From contig ONWZ01000100.1 of NCBI GenBank assembly GCA_900321645.1, positions 1-16,061 on the forward strand: a stretch of DNA of 16,061 nucleotides, written 5' to 3'. The DNA comes from an uncultured Eubacteriales bacterium (GTDB taxonomy: Bacteria > Bacillota_I > Bacilli_A > RF39 > UBA660). The number at the start of each line of letters is the position of its first letter. Position 1 is the stretch's first letter. A program made the position numbers and the translations under genes. The notes below the pieces were generated by a model. The model made no database searches. It was given only the letters and a program-made list of their open reading frames with translations, and was not told the origin of the DNA. Shown here one piece after another: positions 1 through 6,000 of the stretch.

Positions 1-1
1 C

Positions 2-91
2 TCTGATGTAATTATTGCTAATAGATTAGAAGAGCCACTTGCTAAGGTTAAAGATAAAGTATACACTAGAGATTTATATAGTAGAGATTAA
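2..91 (+). CDS. UDP-glucose 6-dehydrogenase, C-terminal end (partial)
   Basis: Only the last 29 codons are present, ending in TAA at 89-91; the gene starts before the window. The tail reads ...DVIIANRLEEPL... followed by KVYTRDLYSRD. This resembles the C-terminus of short streptococcal/Gram-positive UDP-glucose dehydrogenases, which end in a KVYTRD(L/I)F-type motif after an ANR segment. The enzyme oxidises UDP-glucose to UDP-glucuronate with NAD+ in the cytoplasm, a precursor for acidic capsule polymers. That suits the cpsC/cpsD/cpsB and LCP genes further right. The assignment rests on a short tail recognised from memory of the family, so the catalytic part is unverified. Confidence 0.65.
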   Translation, partial: SDVIIANRLEEPLAKVKDKVYTRDLYSRD

Positions 92-114
92 AGAAGATTA
101 TATCTTCTTTTTTT
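91..114 (+). terminator. Intrinsic terminator of the first gene
   Basis: An 8-bp perfect stem, AAGAAGAT (91-98) and ATCTTCTT (102-109), encloses a TAT loop and runs into a T tract (108-114). The stem begins on the last base of the stop codon. Confidence 0.7.
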
Positions 115-134
115 ATTAACTATATGTATAACTA

Positions 135-186
135 TTGGTAATAATTGATTTATATTTGGTAATAATTTATACATTAAAAGTAAAAT
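135..186 (+). promoter_or_regulatory. Duplicated control block upstream of the first DUF1016 gene
   Basis: TTGGTAATAA occurs at 135-144 and again at 156-165, a 21-bp period. ATTAAAAGTAAAAT follows at 173-186. The same three elements occur at identical spacing at 2931-2982 before the paralogous gene. TTGGTA (156-161), a 19-bp gap and TAAAAT (181-186) could serve as -35 and -10. The repeated TTGGTAATA, two helical turns apart, could equally be an operator. The promoter role is inferred; the conservation between the two copies is seen directly. Confidence 0.55.
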
Positions 187-224
187 GCTATATTTTCTCC
201 AATGTTATTAATGAGGAGGTAAAT

Positions 225-1130
225 ATGAATTATTATAATAAAATTAAAAATGAATTAATCGATAACGAGATCTATAAAAGAGTAAAAGATTATAGTAAAA
301 ATAGATATGAACTAGAAAGATACTATAACGTAGGTAAATTACTGGTTGAAGCACAGGGTAATGAAACAAGGGCTAAATATGGGGATGAATTAATTAAGGA
401 ATATTCACGGAAATTAATGTTAGAAATAGATAAAAAATATAGTTATAGAAATTTAATGCATATGAGGAAATATTATTTATTATTTAAAAACGAAAAACTG
501 AACGCACTGCGTTCACAATTAACTTGGACACATTATAGAGAACTCTTAACTATAAATAATACCTATAAAATAATATATTATATAAACTTATGCAAACATA
601 ATAATTTGTCATATAGGGAACTACATAACAAAATAAAATCAAATGAATATGAACGTTTAGGTAACAATGCAAAAACTAAGATAATTGAAAGCAATGAGCA
701 TAATATTTCTGATTTCATTAAACACCCAATATTAATTAAAAACAAATGTAATTATACAAGTATAAGTGAAAAAGCATTAAAACAATTAATATTGGAGGAT
801 ATTCCTAACTTTATGAAAGAACTGGGCGAAGGTTATGCTTTTATTGATAGTGAATATAAAATTAAATTAGGTGATAGATATAATTATATTGATATTTTAT
901 TATTTAATATTAAATTTAATTGTTATGTCGTCGTAGAATTAAAGGCTACTGAACTAAAGAAAGAACATGAAGGACAAATCAAATTATATATGAATTATAT
1001 CGATGAAAATATTAAGAATATTTATCAAAATAAAACAGTTGGTATAATCATTTGTAAATATAATAATCAGTTTGTCGTTAAATACTGTTCTAATCAAAGA
1101 GTATATAGTACAACTTATGAGTTAGTATAA
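225..1130 (+). CDS. DUF1016 / YhcG-type PD-(D/E)XK nuclease, copy 1
   Basis: The 301-aa protein has the two-part DUF1016 layout. The N-terminal predicted winged-helix-like region (about residues 1-150) carries the family signature MRKYYLL...LTWTHYRELL. The C-terminal nuclease fold (about 165-290) carries GDRYNYIDILL (Asp223), VVELKATEL (Glu238-x-Lys240) and GQIKLYMNY (Gln251), which match the PD-(D/E)XK active-site pattern. The family is predicted to cut or process DNA and often sits in restriction-modification or mobile regions; the target here is unknown. The start at 225 is set by the RBS GAGGAGGT (213-220). A longer TTG start at 135 would place the control repeats inside the gene. The stop at 1130 is followed after 37 nt by a small membrane ORF, with no convincing terminator between them. 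Paralogue: 3023-3919. Confidence 0.85.
   Translation: MNYYNKIKNELIDNEIYKRVKDYSKNRYELERYYNVGKLLVEAQGNETRAKYGDELIKEYSRKLMLEIDKKYSYRNLMHMRKYYLLFKNEKLNALRSQLTWTHYRELLTINNTYKIIYYINLCKHNNLSYRELHNKIKSNEYERLGNNAKTKIIESNEHNISDFIKHPILIKNKCNYTSISEKALKQLILEDIPNFMKELGEGYAFIDSEYKIKLGDRYNYIDILLFNIKFNCYVVVELKATELKKEHEGQIKLYMNYIDENIKNIYQNKTVGIIICKYNNQFVVKYCSNQRVYSTTYELV
499..515 (+). repeat. In-frame hairpin in DUF1016 copy 1
   Basis: TGAACGC (499-505), loop ACT (506-508) and GCGTTCA (509-515) form a perfect 7-bp inverted repeat. It ends one CAA codon before the TTA codon that begins the LTWTHY motif. The paralogue has an unrelated hairpin in exactly this register (3287-3305). Confidence 0.8.
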
Positions 1131-1167
1131 TATATTATTATTTAAATATATAATAGTAAGAGGTAGT

Positions 1168-1272
1168 ATGACTAAGTTAATGATATATATAAGCTTAATT
1201 ATATTTATTGCATTCATGATCTTTTATGTAGCATTTGGTTTATTTTATTTGATTCTACATGATAAAAAGTGA
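1168..1272 (+). CDS. Small single-pass membrane peptide (34 aa), unknown
   Basis: The ORF reads MTKLMIYISLIIFIAFM..., then a second hydrophobic stretch, and ends in HDKK. The whole peptide is essentially one long hydrophobic helix with a short charged tail. An RBS-like AAGAGG lies at 1158-1163, slightly close to the ATG. It follows DUF1016 copy 1 by 37 nt and ends within the terminator hairpin, so co-transcription with the nuclease is likely. I recognise no family. Its size and composition resemble small membrane toxins or accessory subunits, but nothing proves that. A chance ORF remains possible. Confidence 0.45.
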   Translation: MTKLMIYISLIIFIAFMIFYVAFGLFYLILHDKK

Positions 1273-1290
1273 CTATTCGTCACTTTTATT
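1265..1290. terminator. Bidirectional terminator between small ORF and LCP gene
   Basis: AAAAGTGAC (1265-1273), loop TATTC and GTCACTTTT (1279-1287) give a 9-bp perfect stem with A/T tracts on both sides. It overlaps the TGA of the plus-strand small ORF and the TAG of the minus-strand LCP gene, so it can serve both convergent units. Confidence 0.8.
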
Positions 1291-2682
1291 TATGATTGCT
1301 TTAATTTTATTCTTAGCTGCCTCTAAGCTATCATAATCTGGTTGCATAACATACAAGTATTGGCCTGGATAGGAGTAGGTATATCCGCCATCATCATAAC
1401 CATTTACTTGAATTGATTCAACTTCCCAGTTTAGGTTTTTCTTTACTTGTAAATTTATAAAACCATTAATTAATTTTTTATCAATATTGGTTTGGAAACT
1501 GTTTTCTAATGTGTTTAATAAGCTTAAGTAAGTGTTAATGTCATTTGATTCGGTTACTTTCTTAATAATCGCTTCGATGACTTGCTGCTGGTTTTGACCA
1601 CGATGACGATCACCTTCCATATATACATATCTTTCTCTTGAATAAGCTAAGGCTTCTGTTCCGTTTAAATGATTCCAACCATATTTAATATATACTTTTT
1701 TATTAGCATTTGGAGTAAATGCAGTATCTGAATAAATGTCAATTCCGCCAATGGCATCTACTAATTTGATTAGGGAATTAAAGTTAACTCTAATGTAGTA
1801 ATCAATATCAGTGTTATATAAGTCTTCTAATGTTTGCATAGACATATCAATACCATATACACCAGCATGAGTTAATTTATCTTTATTACCGGTAGTTCCG
1901 TGTAATTGTACATAGTAATCTCTTGGCGTATTTGTAAGTAGTATTTTATGATTTTGCATATCAATCGTGGCAACAATATTGACATCACTTCTTGAGACAG
2001 TACTAATTTCGCCATAAGTATCAATACCACTAATATAGATATTAAAGTTACCTAATTTTTTAATTTCTTTTTCTAATTCTTTCTTTTCTTTGATGCTTTT
2101 TATTTGTAGGGTATCTAATACTTTTGTTTTTTCCTTGAAATCTTTAGTTGTTTCATCGATAATATCAATATAGTTTTCATTGATTAAGATAGCTTGTACT
2201 TTTCTTTCTAATAGATTAGTTACTAATTCTAAAATTGATTCATATTCTTCATTATATATTTTATTATTTTCATTTAATTCTTCTAATGCTAGGGCATAAT
2301 TCTTATCTAATTCATTATTATAAATACCAATATTAGTTAAATCAGATAATTCCTTATATGATGATTCTTTTAAGATAACTATGGAGTAATTACTAGTTTC
2401 ATATTCGACATTCGTTATCTTATTAAAGAAACTATCTGCTTTATAATAAACAAAAATCATTGCTGCATTAATAAGTAATAAGATTATTGATAAAACGATA
2501 CCTAAAATTCTTAAGAATTTCTTTTTTCTAGTTATTAAGATAAATATTAATAATAAAGTAATAATATAAAAAGCAATTATAATATAAAGAATGTTATTAG
2601 GTATAATTGTCGCATTAAATGCAAATATTATACTTATGATACTTAATATAAGGATGAATATATAATAAATTAATCTTTTCAT
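1273..2682 (-). CDS. LytR-CpsA-Psr (LCP) family cell-wall polymer ligase
   Basis: The 469-aa membrane protein has three N-terminal hydrophobic helices (about 4-22, 30-50, 56-80), an extracellular helical accessory region (about 95-210) and an LCP catalytic domain (about 214-375). Conserved LCP residues are visible: SRSD (Asp233), TPRD (Arg254-Asp255), AYSRER (Arg349, Arg351) and GDRHRGQNQQ (Asp358, Arg359, Arg361). LCP enzymes transfer undecaprenyl-linked glycopolymers (capsule, teichoic acid) to peptidoglycan on the outer face of the membrane. The three-helix CpsA-like layout and the nearby cpsC/cpsD/cpsB genes suggest attachment of the polysaccharide made by this locus. The start is supported by RBS GAGGTG (2687-2692, minus). 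It is transcribed opposite to its neighbours and sits between the two nuclease copies. Confidence 0.92.
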   Translation of the reverse strand: MKRLIYYIFILILSIISIIFAFNATIIPNNILYIIIAFYIITLLLIFILITRKKKFLRILGIVLSIILLLINAAMIFVYYKADSFFNKITNVEYETSNYSIVILKESSYKELSDLTNIGIYNNELDKNYALALEELNENNKIYNEEYESILELVTNLLERKVQAILINENYIDIIDETTKDFKEKTKVLDTLQIKSIKEKKELEKEIKKLGNFNIYISGIDTYGEISTVSRSDVNIVATIDMQNHKILLTNTPRDYYVQLHGTTGNKDKLTHAGVYGIDMSMQTLEDLYNTDIDYYIRVNFNSLIKLVDAIGGIDIYSDTAFTPNANKKVYIKYGWNHLNGTEALAYSRERYVYMEGDRHRGQNQQQVIEAIIKKVTESNDINTYLSLLNTLENSFQTNIDKKLINGFINLQVKKNLNWEVESIQVNGYDDGGYTYSYPGQYLYVMQPDYDSLEAAKNKIKAIINKSDE

Positions 2683-2701
2683 GTTTCACCTCAATAATAT
2701 A

Positions 2702-2730
2702 ATTTTATAATAAATAGCGATATTTGTAAA
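2702..2730 (-). promoter_or_regulatory. Promoter of the LCP gene
   Basis: On the minus strand, -35 TTTACA (2725-2730), a 17-bp spacer and -10 TAAAAT (2702-2707) lie 20 nt before the start codon. Confidence 0.5.
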
Positions 2731-2773
2731 TAAATGGGGGCATATTTTACAAATAATTTGAAAGGAGTTTATG

Positions 2774-2899
2774 ATGTTAATTATAGTTTTATTAATAATA
2801 CTTTTATTACTAATATTATTTTTATATTGCTCTTTAATATTAGCAAAATATGCTGATCAAGAGTTAGAGGAAATAGATTTAGAATATAAGGAGACTTAG
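2774..2899 (+). CDS. Small membrane peptide with acidic tail (41 aa), unknown
   Basis: MLIIVLLIILLLLILFLYC... forms one hydrophobic helix of about 25 residues, followed by an acidic tail (ADQELEEIDLEYKET). A strong RBS AAAGGAG (2761-2767) precedes two adjacent ATGs (2771 and 2774); the second has the better spacing. The TAG stop sits in the loop of the terminator hairpin, a layout typical of real short genes in this window. It lies just upstream of the control block of DUF1016 copy 2, with its own terminator between, so it is probably a separate unit. No family is recognised. Type I toxin-like or regulatory membrane peptides have this form, but the function is unknown. Confidence 0.55.
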   Translation: MLIIVLLIILLLLILFLYCSLILAKYADQELEEIDLEYKET

Positions 2900-2910
2900 T
2901 CTCTTTTTTT
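2888..2910 (+). terminator. Terminator after the 41-aa peptide gene
   Basis: GAGAC (2891-2895), loop TTA and GTCTC (2899-2903) form the core, extended by a G-T and two A-T pairs. The T tract runs over 2904-2910. Confidence 0.7.
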
Positions 2911-2930
2911 GTTAACTAGTAGTATCATTC

Positions 2931-2982
2931 TTGGTAATATTTGATGATATTTTGGTAATAATTTTGAAATTAAAAGTAAAAT
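2931..2982 (+). promoter_or_regulatory. Duplicated control block upstream of the second DUF1016 gene
   Basis: TTGGTAATA at 2931-2939 and 2952-2960 has the same 21-bp period, and ATTAAAAGTAAAAT follows at 2969-2982. All spacings equal those at 135-186. The block sits 40 nt before the start codon. It is either a promoter (TTGGTA, 19 bp, TAAAAT) or a promoter overlapping a repeated operator. Confidence 0.55.
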
Positions 2983-3022
2983 TAAGTAATTTTGACAATA
3001 TCACTAGTGAGAGGGTGAAAGA

Positions 3023-3919
3023 ATGAATTATTACAATGAAATAAAAAAAGAACTAATTGATAATGAAGTATACAAGAAAGTAAAAGACTATAGTAAAAAT
3101 AGATATGAATTAGAGAGATATTATAATGTTGGGAAGCTACTAGTTGAAGCTCAGGGTGGTGAAGCAAGGGCTAAATATGGAGATGGACTAATTAGGGAAT
3201 ATGCTAGAAGATTAACACTTGAACTTGGTAAAGGATATTCGACAAGAACATTAAAATATATGCGTAGATTTTATTTGCTTCAAAAAGGGCAGGCAATGCC
3301 TGCCCAATTGTCATGGAGCCATTATGTAGAATTGTTATCTTTAAAAGATTTAAATGCAATTAATTATTACATTAAAATATCTATAAAACATAATTTGACG
3401 TATCGTCAACTACATGAGCATATTAAAAATAATGAGTATGGTAGATTAGATTCTAATACTATAAATAAAATGATTACTGATAAAAAAACGTCTATCAGTG
3501 ATTTTATCAAACAACCGATAGTAATTAAAAATAAATACCATAATATAGATATAAGCGAGAAGATATTAAAACAATTGATAATGGAAGATCTTAGTAGTTT
3601 TATGAAAGAACTTGGCGAAGGTTTTAGTTTTATTGATAGTGAATATAAAATTAAATTGGGTGATAGATATAATTATATTGATTTATTATTATTTAATTAT
3701 AAATATAATGCATTTGCTGTTATCGAATTAAAAGTTACAGAACTTAGAAAAGAACATATTGGTCAAATTCAAGTTTATATGAATTATGTAGACGAAAATA
3801 TTAAGAGTATTAGTCATGATAAAACTATTGGGATTATTATTGCAAAATATGGAAATGAATTTGTAATGAGATATTGTTCTGATAAGCGAATATTTAATAC
3901 GACTTTTATGTTAGTATGA
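3023..3919 (+). CDS. DUF1016 / YhcG-type PD-(D/E)XK nuclease, copy 2
   Basis: The 298-aa protein is a close paralogue of the gene at 225-1130; the N-terminal 55 residues and the nuclease core are nearly the same. The DNA-binding-like N-terminal part carries MRRFYLL...LSWSHYVELL (about 80-105). The nuclease core carries GDRYNYIDLLL (Asp220), AVIELKVTEL (Glu235-x-Lys237) and GQIQVYMNY (Gln248), consistent with the PD-(D/E)XK metal site. The start ATG at 3023 follows RBS GAGGGTGA (3011-3018). The stop is TGA, where copy 1 has TAA at the aligned place. A Fic-domain gene follows 29 nt later, probably in the same operon. The substrate is unknown. DUF1016 and Fic genes commonly occur together as cargo of type I restriction loci, but no hsd genes are in view. 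Confidence 0.87.
   Translation: MNYYNEIKKELIDNEVYKKVKDYSKNRYELERYYNVGKLLVEAQGGEARAKYGDGLIREYARRLTLELGKGYSTRTLKYMRRFYLLQKGQAMPAQLSWSHYVELLSLKDLNAINYYIKISIKHNLTYRQLHEHIKNNEYGRLDSNTINKMITDKKTSISDFIKQPIVIKNKYHNIDISEKILKQLIMEDLSSFMKELGEGFSFIDSEYKIKLGDRYNYIDLLLFNYKYNAFAVIELKVTELRKEHIGQIQVYMNYVDENIKSISHDKTIGIIIAKYGNEFVMRYCSDKRIFNTTFMLV
3287..3305 (+). repeat. GC-rich in-frame hairpin in DUF1016 copy 2
   Basis: GGGCAGGC (3287-3294), loop AAT and GCCTGCCC (3298-3305) make a perfect 8-bp stem with 14 of 19 bases G or C, in a gene that is otherwise about 30% GC. It encodes part of KGQAMPA and ends one CAA codon before the LSWSHY motif. Confidence 0.85.
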
Positions 3920-3948
3920 TATAATATTATTGATGTGGAGTTATAAGT

Positions 3949-4562
3949 ATGAAAGAAGAAATTGTAAATAAAAGAATGAGTGAATTATTACTCAATGATG
4001 ATTTTAATTTAAGTATTGGATATTTGTGTAAATTACATAAAAATTTATTTAAAAATGTCTATGTTGACTGTGGTATAATTAGAAGTTATAACGTTAGAAA
4101 AAGAGAAATGTCATTAAATGGTGAGACTATTGATTATGCCGATAATCATGGCATTATAACACTTTTAAATATGATTTTTGATCGTGAAAAAGTAATTAAT
4201 TATAAATCATTAAATGAGGAAGAAATAGTTGAAAAGATAGCAAATTTTTGTGCCAAGATTTGGCTTGTTCATCCATTTAATGAAGTAATACAAGATTAGT
4301 AGCTTTATATACCCAAAAGTATTTAAATACTCTAGGATTTAATGTTAATAATAATTACTTTAAAGATAATGCTTTATATTTTAGAGGGGCGTTAGTAAGA
4401 GCTAATTATTATAATTATGATTTAGGAGTTGAAGCTGATTTATCTTGTTTAATTAAATTCTTTAAGAAACTGTTAATTAATCATAACATAGTCTTAGAGG
4501 ATAGTGATTTTTATGTATGGGAGTTATTTTCTAAGCAAGAAGAAAGTAATAAAAAAAGATAA
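3949..4562 (+). pseudogene. Fic-domain protein gene, frameshifted in the active-site motif
   Basis: Frame 1 (3949-4299) encodes 116 aa of a Fic-type domain: LHKNLF, GIIRSYNV and ANFCAKIWLVHPFNE. It then hits TAG at 4297. One base is missing after codon GAA (4282-4284). Restoring a G there gives HPFNE-GNTR-LVALYTQKYL and an open frame through to TAA at 4560-4562, a total of about 204 aa. The deletion falls inside the Fic motif HPFx(D/E)GNxR, which binds ATP and holds the catalytic His. Fic enzymes transfer AMP or other nucleotide groups to target proteins, often as toxins. As read, only a fragment without GNxR is made. The RBS-like GGAG (3936-3939) and position place it in an operon with DUF1016 copy 2. 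A sequencing error is the main alternative; there is no homopolymer or slippery heptamer to suggest programmed frameshifting. Confidence 0.85.
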
Positions 4563-4573
4563 TAATCTTTTTT
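4553..4573 (+). terminator. Terminator after the Fic pseudogene
   Basis: AAAAAGAT (4553-4560), loop AATA and ATCTTTTT (4565-4572) form a short A/T hairpin overlapping the restored-frame stop codon. Confidence 0.55.
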
Positions 4574-4592
4574 GTAAAATATGATAAAAAAC

Positions 4593-4620
4593 TTTAAAAA
4601 AATGAAATATATGTTATAAT
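4593..4620 (+). promoter_or_regulatory. Promoter of the cpsC-cpsD-cpsB operon
   Basis: Consensus -10 TATAAT (4615-4620) has an extended TG at 4612-4613, and a weak -35 TTTAAA (4593-4598) lies 16 bp upstream. The start codon of the first gene follows 20 nt later. Confidence 0.65.
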
Positions 4621-4640
4621 ATAAAATAGAGGTGCAGACA

Positions 4641-5324
4641 ATGGAAGAAATAGATTTAAAAGAGTTGTTTGAGTTTTTTAAAGGAAAGTTAGGAACACTA
4701 GCAATTATTACAATTGCAGTATGTTTAATTGGCTGTGTATATGGATTATTTATTCAAAAACCAATGTATCGATCATATACGACTGTTATTCTTGGTAGTA
4801 ATGAATCAGCTAGTTCGGCTGGTATTACCCAAAGTGATGTCAATTTGAATAAGACACTAGTTGATACTTATGCCGAGATAGTTAAATCACGTAGAGTATT
4901 AGATCAAGTTATTAGTGAATTAAGACTAGATCTTACTTATGAAGAACTACACGAAAAAATTAACGTTACAGCTCTAAACAACACTGAAATTATTAAAATA
5001 TCAGTTAATGACAGGGATGCAATTAAAGCTAAGAACATTGCTAATGTTACCGCTAATTATTTTGCTTCTGAAGTAGTTGACTTGTATAATTTAAATAATG
5101 TTAATATTTTGGATAAAGCAACGGAATCTGATAAACCATATAATATCAATGTTACTAAACAAGTATTATTATATTTTATTGGTGGATTAATTATTGGTGC
5201 TGGTGTATTATTTATTATCTTCTATTTTGATAGAACAATTAAGTCAGTTGAACAAGTAGAGCAAAAGATTAAATTACCAATACTAGGTAGTGTTCAAGAA
5301 ATGACTAATAAGGGGGATAAGTAA
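4641..5324 (+). CDS. cpsC: Wzz/CpsC-type polysaccharide co-polymerase (kinase adaptor)
   Basis: The 227-aa protein has the Wzz layout: an N-terminal helix (about 18-38), an extracellular coiled region rich in DTYAEIVKSRRVLDQVI, a KATESDKPYNIN segment before the second helix (about 175-196), and a short cytoplasmic tail with KLPILGSV. In Gram-positive systems CpsC controls chain length and activates the separate cytoplasmic kinase CpsD through its C-terminal tail. The ATG at 4641 is chosen because RBS AGAGGTG (4628-4634) sits 6 nt before it; a GTG at 4632 would overlap that RBS. It is the first gene of a tight three-gene operon (2 nt to the next gene). Confidence 0.9.
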   Translation: MEEIDLKELFEFFKGKLGTLAIITIAVCLIGCVYGLFIQKPMYRSYTTVILGSNESASSAGITQSDVNLNKTLVDTYAEIVKSRRVLDQVISELRLDLTYEELHEKINVTALNNTEIIKISVNDRDAIKAKNIANVTANYFASEVVDLYNLNNVNILDKATESDKPYNINVTKQVLLYFIGGLIIGAGVLFIIFYFDRTIKSVEQVEQKIKLPILGSVQEMTNKGDK

Positions 5325-5326
5325 TT

Positions 5327-5992
5327 ATGAAAGATGAATTAGTTATATTTACTAGACCTAAATCAAATATTAGTGAAGATATTAGAACAATAAGAACTAA
5401 TTTACAATTTACATCAGCTGAAGAATCTAAAGTATTATTAGTAACTAGTTCTGTTCCTGGTGAAGGAAAAAGCTTTATCAGTAGTAACTTAGCGGCTGCT
5501 TTTGCACAGACTGGTGAACCTACATTACTTATTGATAGTGATTTACGTTTAGGAAGAGTTCATAAGATATTTGGTGTATCTAATAAAATAGGATTATCTA
5601 ATTTATTAGTTGACGGTGACAATGTCGATTATGCTGCTTACGTTAAGAAAACAGATATTCCTGATTTGTATGTTATTCCACGTGGCACGGTTCCACCTAA
5701 TCCTAGTGAATTATTAAATTCAACGAACGCTAAAAGAGCCGTTGAATTCTTAAGAGGAAATTTCCAACATATTATCTTTGATGGTGTACCTATTAATGGT
5801 TTACCTGATTCCTTAATCGTGGCTGGTTTAGTAGATCGTGTAATTATCGTTTCTTCCGCTAATTATACCAAGATTGATGAATTAGAAGATACCAAAAAAG
5901 CCTTAGAAAAAATCGATGCTAATATCGCCGGCGTAGTAGTCAATCGTACTAGTCAAACAAAACGTGGTAAGTATTCAAATTACTATGAATAG
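5327..5992 (+). CDS. cpsD: Bacterial tyrosine kinase, CpsD/CapB type
   Basis: The 221-aa BY-kinase has RTNLQFTS near the start, Walker A SVPGEGKSF (42-50, Lys48), Walker A' LLIDSDLR (67-74), Walker B IIFDGVPI (149-156) and a C-terminal tyrosine cluster YSNYYE (Tyr216, 219, 220). It autophosphorylates on that cluster when engaged by CpsC and so tunes polysaccharide assembly at the membrane. The usual Walker B ending is D(T/C)PP; here it is DGVP, a departure next to the retained Asp152. The tyrosine tail is short. RBS AGGGGGAT (5311-5318) lies in the end of cpsC, and the phosphatase gene follows after 8 nt. Confidence 0.92.
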   Translation: MKDELVIFTRPKSNISEDIRTIRTNLQFTSAEESKVLLVTSSVPGEGKSFISSNLAAAFAQTGEPTLLIDSDLRLGRVHKIFGVSNKIGLSNLLVDGDNVDYAAYVKKTDIPDLYVIPRGTVPPNPSELLNSTNAKRAVEFLRGNFQHIIFDGVPINGLPDSLIVAGLVDRVIIVSSANYTKIDELEDTKKALEKIDANIAGVVVNRTSQTKRGKYSNYYE

Positions 5993-6000
5993 GTGATATA

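Noticed and set aside
135..224. N-terminal extension of the first DUF1016 gene from a TTG codon
   Set aside because: It has no RBS at that position, a strong RBS precedes ATG 225, the paralogue begins at the equivalent Met, and the extension would cover the conserved control block.
2982..3167. Minus-strand 61-aa open frame
   Set aside because: It is antisense to the 5' end of DUF1016 copy 2, without RBS or credible protein character.
3917..3919. Mycoplasma genetic code (TGA as Trp)
   Set aside because: TGA ends DUF1016 copy 2 exactly where copy 1 ends in TAA, and Trp is encoded by TGG in conserved motifs.
4270..4304. Programmed ribosomal frameshift in the Fic gene
   Set aside because: There is no slippery heptamer, homopolymer or downstream pseudoknot. 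The shift also destroys a catalytic motif where recoding would be unexpected.
225..4562. Complete restriction-modification or toxin-antitoxin system
   Set aside because: No methyltransferase, specificity subunit or antitoxin gene is present, and the Fic gene is broken.
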